64,000 nucleotides of DNA from Phocoena phocoena. Its lineage: Eukaryota; Chordata; Mammalia; Artiodactyla; Phocoenidae. Under the pieces are notes generated by a model, which worked only from the letters and a program-made list of their open reading frames with translations, was not told the origin of the DNA and did not search any database. Location of the stretch: assembly GCF_963924675.1 (NCBI RefSeq), contig NC_089236.1, positions 30,217,319 through 30,281,318 of the forward strand. The letters run 5' to 3'. The translations under genes were made by a program, and so were the position numbers. This document shows, piece by piece, positions 22,848-33,070 of this stretch; positions within the stretch are counted from its first letter, which is position 1, and the number at the start of each line of letters is the position of its first letter.

Positions 22848-25800
22848 ATGGGTATAGGAATATACATATGGATAGTTGCCTTAAATGTAAATGGATTAAA
22901 TGCTCCCACCAAAAGACACAGACTGCCTGAATAGATATAATAACAAGACCCATATATATGCTGTCTACAACATACCCACTTCCGACCTAGAGACACATAC
23001 AGACTGAAAGTGAGGGGATGGAAAAAGATATTCCATGCAAATGGAAATCAGAGGAAAGTTGGAGTAGCAATTCTCCTATCAGACAAATTAGACTTCAAAA
23101 TAAAGACTATTACAAGAGACAAAGAAGGACACTACATAATGATCAAAGGATCAATCCAAGAAGAAGATATAACAATTGTAAATATTTATGCACCCAGCAT
23201 AGGAGCACATCAATACATAAGGGAAATACTAACAGCCATAAAAGGAGAAATTGACAATAACACATTCATAGTAGGGGACTTTAACACCCCACTTTCACCA
23301 ATGGACAGATCATCCAAAATGAAAATAAATAAGGAAACACAAGCTTTAAATGATACATTAAACAAGATGGACTTAATTGATATTTTTAGGACATTCCATA
23401 CAAAAACAACAGAACACACATTTTTAACAAGTTCTCATGGAACATTCAACAGGATAGATCATATCTTGGCTCACAAATCTAACGTTGGTAAATTTAAGAA
23501 AATTGAAATTATATCCAGTATGTTCTCCAACCACAACGCTATGAGACTAGATATCAATTACAGGAACAGATCTGTAAAAAATACAAACACATGGAGGCTA
23601 AACAATACACTACTTAATAACGAAGTGATCACTGAAGAAATCAAACAGGAAATCAAAAAATACCCAGAAACAAATGACAATGGAGACACGACGACCAAAA
23701 ACCTTTGGGATGCAGCAAAAGCAATTCTAAGAGGGAATTTTATAGCTATACAATCCTACCTTAAGAAACAGGAAACATTTCAAATAAACAACCTAACCTC
23801 GCACCTAAAGCAACTAGAGAAAGAAGAAAAGAAATTCCCCGAATTTAGCAGAAGGAAAGAAATCATAAAGATCAGAGCTGAAATAAATGAAAAAGAAATG
23901 AAGGAAACGATAGCAAAGATCAATAAAACTAAAATCTGGTTCTTTGAGAAGATAAAAAAAATTGATAAACCATTAGACAGACTCATCAAAAAAAAAAGGG
24001 AGATGACAAATCAATAGAATTAGAAATGAAAATGGAGAAGTAACAACTGACACTGCATAAATACAAGGAATTATGAGAGATTACTACAAGCAACTCTATG
24101 CCAATAAAATGGACAATCTGGAAGAAATGGACAAATTCTTAGAAATGCACAACTGCAAACACTGAACCAGGAAGAAATAAAAAATATGATCACACCAACC
24201 ACAAGCACTGAAACTGAAACTGTGATTAAAAATCTTCCAACAAACAAAATCCCAGGACCAGATGGCTCCACAGGTGAATTCTATTAAACATTTAGAGACG
24301 AGGTACCACCTATCCTTCTGAAACTTTTCCAAAATATAGCAGAGGAAGGAACACTCTCAAACTCATTCTATGAGGTCACCATGAGCTTGATACCAAAACC
24401 AGACAAGGATGTCACAAAGAAAGAAAACTACAGGTCAATATCCCTGATGAACATAGATGCAAAAATCCTCAACAAAATACTAGCAAACAGAATCCCACAG
24501 CACATTAAAAGGATCATACACCATGATCAAGCGGGGTTTATTCCAGGAATGCAAGGAATCTTCAGTATACACAAATCAATCGACGTGATAAACCATATTA
24601 AAAAATTGAAGGAGAAAAACCATATGATCATCTCAACAGATGCAGAGAATGCTTTCAACAAAATTCAACACCAATTTATGAAAAACCCTGCAGAAAGTAA
24701 GCATAGAGGGAACTTTCCTCAACATAATAAAGGCCATATATGACAAACCCGCAGCCAACATCGTCCTCAATAGTGAAAAACTGAAGCCATTTTCACTAAG
24801 ATCAGGAGCAAGACAAGGTTGCCCACTCTCACCAATCTTATTCAACATAGTTTTGGAAGTTCTAGCCACAGCAATCAGAGAAGAAAAAGAAATAAAAGGA
24901 ATCCAAATCGAAAAAGAAGAATTAAAGCTGTCACTTTTTGCTGATGACATGATACTATACATAGAGAATCCTAAAGATGCAACCAGAAAACTACTAGAGA
25001 TAATCAATGAATTTGGCAGAGCAGCAGGATACAAAATTAATGCACAGAAATCTTTGGCATTCATATACAGTAATGATGAAAACTCTGAACATGAAATTAA
25101 GAAAATACTCCCATTTACTCTTGCAACAAAAATAATAAAATATCTAGGAATAAACCTGCCTAAGGAGACAAAAGACCTGTATGCAGAAAATTATAAGACA
25201 CTAGTGAAAGAAATTAAAGATGATACAAATAGTTGGAGAGATATATCATGTTCTTGGATTGGAAGAATCAAACTTGTGAAAATGACTCTACTACCCCAAG
25301 CAATCTACAGATTCAATGCAATCCCTATCAAACTACCACTGGCATTTTTTACAGAACTAGAACAAAAAATTTCACAATTTGTATGGAACACAAAAGACCC
25401 CGAATAGCCTAAGCAATGTTGAGAACGAAAAACGGAGCTGGAGGAATCAGGCTCCCTGACTTCAGACTATACTACATATCTACAGTAATCAACACAATAT
25501 GGTAGTGGAACAAAAACAGAAATATAGATCAATGGAACAGGATAGAAAGCTCAGAGATAAACCCACACATATGGTCACCTTATCTTTGATAAAGGAGGCA
25601 AGAATATACAGTGGAGAAAAGACAGCCTCTTCAATAAGTGGTGCTGGGAAAACTGGACAGGTACATGTAAAAGTATGAAATTTGAACACTCCCTAACACC
25701 ATACACAAAAATAAGCTCAAAATGGATTAAAGACCTAAATGTAAGGCCAGAAACTATCAAACTCTTAGAGGAAAACAGAGGCAGAACAGTCTATGACATA

Positions 25801-26656
25801 AATCACAGCAAGATCCTTTTTGACACACCTGCTAGAGAAATGGAAATAAAACCAAAAATAAACAAATGGGACCTAATGAAACTTCAAAGCTTTTGCACAG
25901 CAAAGGAAACCATAAACAAGACCAAAAGACAACCCTCAGAATGGGAGAAAATATTTGCAAATGAAGCAACTGACAAAGGATTAATCCCCCAAATTTACAA
26001 GCAGCTCATGCAGCTCAATAACAAAAACCAACAACCCAATCCAAAAATGGGCAGAAGACCTAAATAGGCATTTCTCTAAAGAAGATATACAGATTGTCAA
26101 CAAACTCATGAAAGAATGCTCAACATCATTAATCATTAGAGAAATGCAAATCAAAACTACAATGAGATATCATCTCACACCAGTCAGAATGGCCATCATC
26201 AAAAAATCTAGAAACAATAAATGCTGGAGAGGGTGTGGAGAAAATGGAACTCTCTTGCACTGCTGGTGGGAATGTAAATTGATACAGCCACTATGGAGAA
26301 CAGTATGGAGGATCCTTAAAAAACTACAAATAGAACTACCATACGACTCAGCAATCCCACTACTGGGCGTATACCCTGAGAAAACCATAATTAAAAAAGA
26401 GTCATGTACCAAAATATTCACTGCATCTCTATTTACAATATCCAGCACATGGAAGCAACCTAAGTGTCCATCAACAGATGAATGGATAAAGAAGATGTGC
26501 CACATATATACAATGGAATATTACTCAGCCATAAAAAGAAATGAAACTGAGTTATTTGTAGTGAGGTGGATGGACCTGGAGTCTGTCATACAGAGTGAAG
26601 TAAGTCAGAAGGAGAAAAACAAATACTGTTTTCTAACACATATATATGGAATCTAA
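22848..26656 (+). pseudogene. LINE-1 ORF2 (endonuclease-reverse transcriptase), multiply broken
   Basis: ORF2p nicks target DNA and primes reverse transcription. Here codon 29 is TAG (22932). The endonuclease piece (23010-24017) keeps GDFN (23274) and RIDHIL but has SNH instead of SDH at 23526-23534. Frame is disturbed near 24005. The RT piece 24381-24743 has DAENAFN instead of the usual AFD ending (24639-24659). A 2-base loss near 24680 shifts frame. FADD is intact at 24937-24948. Further shifts fall near 25385, 25567 and 26035. The Cys motif C-x3-C-x8-C-x3-C is intact at 26222-26275. The normal stop is at 26654. Near-full length, but several independent lesions make it non-functional. Confidence 0.93.
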
Positions 26657-27094
26657 GGAAAGAAAACTGTCATGAAAAGCCTAGGGGTAGGACGGGAATA
26701 AAGACACAGACTTACTAGAGCATGGACTTGAGGATATGGGGAGGGGGAAGGGTAAGCTGTGACGAAGTGAGAGTGGCATGGACATATATACACTACCAAA
26801 CGTAGGGTGGATAGCTAGTGGGAAGCAGCCACATGGCACAGGGAGATCAGCTAGGTGTTTTGTGACCACCTAGAGAGGTGGGATAAGGAGGGTGTGAGGG
26901 AGGGAGATGCAAGAGGGAAGAGAGATGGGATCATATGTATATGTATAACTGATTCACTTTGTTGTAAAGCAGAAACTAACACAACATTGTAAAACAGTTT
27001 TACTCCAATAAAGATGTTAAAATAAATAAATAAATAAAATAATAAGTAAAAAATAAAATAAAATAATAGTAACTATGGGAAAGAATAAATAAAA
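26657..27094 (+). other. Young LINE-1 3'UTR, polyadenylation signal and compound tail
   Basis: A purine-rich 3'UTR with a G-rich patch (26735-26755 and 26870-26935). AATAAA is at 27007-27012, followed by A-rich (TAAA)n repeats to about 27066. There follow 17 non-tail bases (27067-27083) with a second AATAAA at 27084, then the final A-rich end up to the TSD. See the finding on a possible short 3' transduction. Confidence 0.88.
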
Positions 27095-30000
27095 TAAAAA
27101 ATGAGAACAGATTAAGGAACCTCTGAGACAGCATCTAGTATACCAACATGTACGTTACAGGAGTCCCAGAAAGAGAAAAGAGAGAGAAAAGGGTCCAAAT
27201 GTACGTGATGCAATTATAACTGAAAAATTCCTGAAGGTGGATAAAGAAACAGATATCCAGTTACAGGAAGCACAGTGAGTCCCAACCAAGATGAACCCAA
27301 ACAGACCCACACCAAGACATATTATAATTAAAATGGAGAAAGGTAAAAATAAATGATATATCTAAAGGTAGCAAGAGAAAAAGTGAGTCCTATACAAGAG
27401 AACCCCCCAGAAGGAGGTCAGCTGGTTTTTCTGAAGAAACTTTACAGGACAAAAGGGAGTGGCATGACATATTTAAAGTGCTGAAAGGGAAAAACTTACA
27501 ACCTAGGATTCTGTACCCAGCAAGATTATCATTCAGAATTGAAGGAGAAAAAAATAAATTCTCAAGGAAGCAAAAACTAAAAGAGTTAATCTATACTAAA
27601 AAGACCCTAAAAGAAATATTAAAGGATATTCTTTAAGTGGAAAAGAAAAGGCTACAAGAATAAATAAGAATTTACAGGAAATGGAAAATCCCACTAGTAA
27701 AGTCAAATATATACTAAAGGCTGTGGATCAACCACTTAAACAAGCTAGTAGAAAGATTAAAGGAAAAGAAAAATGTACAATCAAGAGTAACTATGATAAA
27801 CAGTTAAAGGATAAACATGAAGATGTAAAGTACAACATCAATAGCACAAAATGTGGGAAAGAGGAGTTTAAAATGCAGTTCTTTTAGAATGCTTTTGAAC
27901 TTCAATTACAGCCAGTTTAAAATAAGTAGATATAGTTATGGGTCAACATATATGAACCCCATGGTAACCACAAACCAAAACCCTAGAGTAGATACACAAA
28001 ACAAGAAAGGAACACAGGCATACCACTAATGAAAGTCATCAAATCACAAAGGAAAAAACTAAAAGAGGAATAAAAGAAGAGAACTATAAAAACAATGAGA
28101 AAACAAGTAATAAAATGGCAATAAGTACATACCTATCAGTAATCACTTTAAATGTCAATGGACTAAGTGCTCCAATCAAAAGACATTAGGTGGATGATTG
28201 AATAAAATAAAATAGACCCATCTATATGCTGCTTACAAGAGGCTCACTGCAGAACTAAAGACACACATAGATCAAAAGTGAGAAAGTGGACAATGATATT
28301 TCATGCCAATGGAAATGGCAAGAAAGCTGGGGTAGCAATACTCATATTAGAAAAAGTGTATTTAAAAAAAATTCTATGACAAAAGACAAAGAAGTGCATT
28401 GTATAATGATAAAGAGATCAGTAAAAAGAACAGGATACAACATTGGTTAATATACAGGCACCCAGTATAGAAACCCCTAAATATATAAAGCAAATATTAA
28501 CAGACAAAAAGGGAAAGATTGACAATAACACAATAGTAGGTGACTTCAACACCCCCACTTACATCAATGGACAGATCATACACACAGAAAATCAATAAGG
28601 AAACAGTAATCTTAAAGGACACATTACACCAGTTGGACTTAGTAGATATCTACATGACATTCCATCCAACAACAACAGACTACACATTCAAGTGCACATG
28701 GCACCTTCAGAATAGATCACATCTTAAGTCACAAAACAATTCTCAACAAATTTAAGAGGACAGAAATTATATCAAGCATTTTTTCAGTGGAACAGAATAG
28801 ACAGCACAGAAATAAACCCATGCACTTATGGTCAATTAAACTACCACAAATGTTGCAAGAACATACAATGGAGAAAAGATAGTCTCTTCAATAAGTGGTG
28901 CTGGGAAACCTGCACAGTTACATGTAAAAGAATAAAATTAGAATATTTTCTCACTCCATATACAATAATAAAATCAAAATGGATTAAGGAGTTAAATGAA
29001 AGACCAGACACCATACAATTCCTAGAAGAAACCATAGGTAGAACACTCTTTGACATAAATTGTAGCAATACTTTTTTTGGATCTGTCTCCTAAGGCAAAG
29101 GAAACATAATCAAAAATAAACAAATGGGACCTAATTAAATTTAAAGCTTTTGTACAGCAAAAGAAACCATGGACAAGGCAAAAAGGAACTTACTGAATGG
29201 GAGGAAATATTTTCAAATGATACAACGAATAAGGGGTTAATAGCTAAAATAAATAAACAGCTCATACAACTCAATATCCAAAAAACAAGCAACTTGATAA
29301 ACAAGTGGGCAGAAAACCTGAAGAGACATTTTTCCAAAGGAGATACACATATGACCAACAGACACATGAAAATAAGCTCAAGATGGCTACTCATCAAAGA
29401 AATACAAGTCAAAACCAAAATGAGATATCATCTCACACCTGTCAGAATGGTTAACAGCAAAAAGACCAGAAATAACAAATATTGGCCAGGATGTGGGGGA
29501 AAGGGAGCCCTAGTACACTGTTGATGGGAATGTAAATTGGTACAGCCACTAGGGAAAAAAGAGTATGGTGTTGCCTAAAAAATCTAAAAATAGAATTACC
29601 ATATGATCCATCAATTCCATTCCTGAGTATATATCCAGAATAAACAAAAACACTAATTTGAAAAGATACATGTACCTCAATGATTATAGCAGCACTATTT
29701 GCAATAGCCAAGGCATGTCAACAATCTAAGTGTCTATCAACAGATAAATGGATAAAGAAGATGTGACATATATATATATATATATATATATGCATATATA
29801 TATACACACACATATATATATACACAATAGAATATTACTCAACCATAAAAAAGAATGAAATTTTGCCATTTGCAAGAACATGGATGGACCAGGAAGGTAT
29901 TACGCTTAGTGAAATAAGTCCGACAGAAAAAAAAACAAATACTATATGTTTTTGCTTATATGCTGAATCTATAAAATAAAACAAACAAATGAATATATGA

Positions 30001-30273
30001 AACAGAAACAGACTCACAGCTATAGATAATAAACTAGTGGCTTCCAGTGGGGAGAAGGAAGAGGAAAGGGGCAAGATAGGGTATGGGATTAAGAGGTACA
30101 AACTACAATTCATAAAATAAATAAGCTACAAGGATAAATTGTACAGCACAGGGAATATAGCCAATATTTTACAATAACTTTATAAAGAGTATAATCTATA
30201 CAAATATTGAATCACTATGTTGTACATCTGAAACTAATATAATATTGTAAATCAACTATACTTAAATTTTTAA
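27095..30273 (+). mobile_element. Intermediate-age LINE-1, 3' part, with RT core deleted
   Basis: Continues the element begun at 18541. The ORF1 remainder is 27114-27635 ('cctaggattctgtacccagc' marks its C-terminal domain). A spacer runs to the ORF2 ATG at 28115, and endonuclease remnants reach 28778 (open piece 28540-28755 with MTSTPPLTSMDRS). At 28778/28779 sequence jumps straight to the far C-terminal third of ORF2 ('cagtggaacagaatag'), so roughly 2 kb encoding most of the RT is absent. The C-terminal piece 29150-29524 keeps the Cys motif start (NKYWPGCGGKGALVHC), and a 3'UTR ends near 30270. Removing the 7.26-kb insertion leaves ~4.46 kb. Confidence 0.88.
29766..29826. repeat. (TA)n/(CA)n compound tract within L1
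   Basis: Alternating TA units, then 'tacacacacatatatat', inside the ORF2 C-terminal remnant of the older L1; an expansion of an AT-rich coding segment. Confidence 0.9.
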
Positions 30274-31905
30274 AAAATGAAGATAGAGAAAGCACAAAAA
30301 TCTCCTTATCCCTTCCCCATTCCTATCAGTTAAACAGGGAAACTGAACTTTAGTAACAACAAATGCAGAGAAATCTACACAGTGGACATGCAATAAATCC
30401 TAATAATTGTAATGATTACCAAGAATAACATCGCCCAATATAACACCTTATTTCATACTTGCAACTGTTACTCTATAGATTTTTAAATGTTTGAAAAAAT
30501 TGAATGAGCAGCATTTGCTTATGCCATATCTGAAAGAATAATAAACTGGGTTACCACAGGGTTTAATGATTCCAGGAACTGAGAATTATTTAACTCCTTA
30601 CTTATAAATGAGAGGGGAAAATGGAGAATTATATAGAAATATATTAAGTGTATTATATATGGTATGCTATACTATAATAAGTGGAATATAGTATGCTAGA
30701 TTTTATTACTGTATCAATTATGTATTCCCTTCTCCGTAAAACCCCTTGCCATGTGACCTCCTCTTCCTTCTGTGAGAGGAATATTTCCCACCACTTTGTT
30801 GTTATACTTTGGGATGTGAATTGACTTGTTCATTAAAGTGAGAATGAAATGCAATTATGCTTCAGAAATTACCAGCCTTTGCATATTTCCATCACAAGAA
30901 CACCTTATACTAAATAAAGGTAGACCCTTTAGTCTGTGCTGTGGTAGAAAGAAGGTACATGGAATAGAGACACAGGCAACCTGTATCTGAGAAGTTGTTG
31001 TAAGGCACTGAGGTTTTTTGTTTGTTTGTTTCATTTTTTTAACAGAAGATAGAAGACTAAATTACATGCTTTTGGAAAATAATCATAAAAACATGAAAAA
31101 ATAGTCCTTTTTATATTTTTGATAAGTGAGACCAAACAAAGCCTCCCAACCATCTGTACTATATCTGTCCCCTGAGATCATTGATAGCACCAACATCTTA
31201 CAAATGAAGACTTAGTTACTCCTAAGAAAAATAACTTCTTAATGATGCTGAGTTCTAAAACCTGAAATAAAAGTTGCAACAGAGATTTATGGTCACATAT
31301 TTAAGCAATGGTGCAAGCAAGACTATTAACCATCTGAGCTTTCTATTGGGAAAAAAATACAGCAAAAAATAAAAAGACTTCTCTGAAGAGCCAGAGGAAT
31401 ACATTAAGAAATAATGTGTGCAAAGAGAACATGAAAATAGGAACACAAGTCAAGGTCTGAAATATGTGATGTTAACAGCCCATGTGCTGATGCTGGGTTT
31501 ACATGCCTAGCAGGAAGCCAATGGGAGCTGTGAAACTCAGGCATCATGGTTAATTTGTAGGGTAGACAGAATGGTAAGTCCTGAACCAAAGCAATCATCA
31601 ACAAACGTAGTTAATAAATTGCTAAAAATACTTCACAGGAAATCATTGTTAGCTCCCAGTTTAAGGCCCCAAATCTTTGGTGAATAATTTGCATTTAATA
31701 ATTGACAGATATGTGTCCCATGTTGCTCTCTAATATGTTTGGAATAAACAGGTGGAAAGCCTGTTAAATTCTAAAAGAAACAAGGAAAGTTGAATCATAT
31801 ATATGATATACAAATATATTTTTAGTTAAATCTGGAAATTTAACTTAAAAATACAATGAACATATTTCAAAGAATGAACATACTTAAAAAAATAGATTTG
31901 CCTTC
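30274..31905. other. Intergenic; possible MaLR-like relic at about 30740-31030
   Basis: Mostly unassigned AT-rich DNA. The part 30740-31030 ('cttgccatgtgacctcctct', 'ttgtaaggcactgaggtttt') resembles the sense strand of an old MaLR LTR, weakly. Open frames 31255-31604 (minus) show no features. Confidence 0.35.
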
Positions 31906-32482
31906 TCATGTTAGCTTTTTATTTCTGCAGTAAAAAATAACCCTAAATCTGGTGGCTTAGAACAGCACAAATTTATTGTCTCATTGTTTTGTAGGTCAGA
32001 AGTCCAGTAAGGGCCTTATTAAACTAAAATCAAGGTGTTAGCAGGGCTACACTTCTTTGGGGGGCTATAAGGGAGAATCCATTTCCTGCTCACTTGAATT
32101 AACAGAATTCAGTTCCTTGTGCTATAAGACTGAGGGCCATTCCCAAGTTCTTTAGGCTACTCATTCCTCCACCTTCAAAGTCCATGGCTCCTGGCTCCAT
32201 CCCTCTATCTTCAAAGTCAGTGACAGCAGTTTTATTCTCTATCAAGCTTCCTCCTTCTTCATTCTCTTTTCCCTAACCCCTTGGAAAAAGTTATTCATTT
32301 TCAAGGAATCATGTGATAAACTAAGCCTTCTTGGATAATCCGCTATAATCTTACAGTCTCAAGGTCTATAACCTTAATTATTCCTGGAAATTTCATTTTG
32401 CTATGTAATGTAATCTATTCAGGGGTTCAGGTGATTAGGATGTGGGTGTCTTTGGAGGAACAGTATTCTGCCCACCAAACCT
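31906..32482 (-). mobile_element. MLT1-type (ERVL-MaLR) LTR, antisense, near complete
   Basis: In plus-strand order: 'ggtggcttagaacagcacaa', 'tttattgtctcattgttttg', 'aggtcagaagtcc', 'aaaatcaaggtgttagcagg', 'gggagaatccatttcc', 'ggataatc', 'ggggttcaggtgattagga', 'gtattctgcccaccaaac'. This is the complement of an MLT1C/D-like LTR from end to end. Divergence is moderate to high. Confidence 0.88.
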
Positions 32483-32830
32483 ACTAAATGGTCAATCCAG
32501 CATTCATTAAAAAGAAAAAAGAGCGAGAGAAGAAACGAATATAACTAAGACAACATTTAGGCACAGGAACTGACACTTGCCTACATCACAGGAAACCTGA
32601 AATACCAGCATGAATTTGTCGAGGTTTAGAAAGTGAAGAACTCCTTAGGTGACAAAGACTGGAGACTGACAGACACACCTCTACTTCTACCTTATTCCTC
32701 CATAGCTGCCTCTATAATACAGGATCTGAAATCCAAAAACTCAAGTTTCAAATGATAGTACTCAGAATTCTGAATTTTTATCAGCCTCTACCCTAGTGTT
32801 TCTGTAAGCTTCATTTCTGGATCGCCTACA
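32483..32830. other. Short intergenic stretch
   Basis: Nothing recognised. Confidence 0.4.
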
Positions 32831-33070
32831 ATAGAAGGACTTAAGGGCTTCCCTGGTGGTGCAATGGTTGAGAGTCCGCCTGCCAATGCAGGGGACACAG
32901 GTTCATGCCGCGGTCCAGAAAGATCCCACATGCTGCGGAGCGGCTGGGCCCGTGAGCCATGGTCACTGATCCTGTGAGTCCGGAGCCTGTGCTCCGCAAT
33001 GGGAGAGGCCACAACAGTGAGAGGCCCACGTACGGCAAAAAAAAAATTAAAAAAAATAGAAGGACTTAAG
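32831..33070 (+). mobile_element. Short-form CHR-type SINE with 15-bp TSD
   Basis: The body is 32846-33055: head 'ggcttccctggtggtgcaat', B box region near 32900, and a tail 'caaaaaaaaaattaaaaa'. The 15 bases atagaaggacttaag repeat exactly at 32831-32845 and 33056-33070. Antisense open frames (32788-33093) are read-through. Confidence 0.96.

Larger units (their letters stand above)
19819..27113 (+). mobile_element. Nearly full-length young LINE-1, perfect 19-bp TSD
   Basis: The element occupies 19838-27094 (7257 bp) and is flanked by an identical duplication, taaaaaatgagaacagatt, at 19819-19837 and 27095-27113. The duplicated site lies within ORF1 of an older L1. Layout: 5'UTR 19838-21894, ORF1 21895-22789, a 58-base gap, ORF2 22848-26656, 3'UTR from 26657, AATAAA at 27007, then an A-rich tail. 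It has the expected 5' start, so it is not 5'-truncated. Both ORFs are damaged (see their entries), so autonomous mobility is unlikely. The type fits recent cetartiodactyl or cetacean L1. Confidence 0.96.

Noticed and set aside
19838..26656. The young L1 considered as a retrotransposition-competent element
   Set aside because: ORF1 has a frameshift and a premature stop. ORF2 has an early stop, several frameshifts and altered catalytic aspartates.
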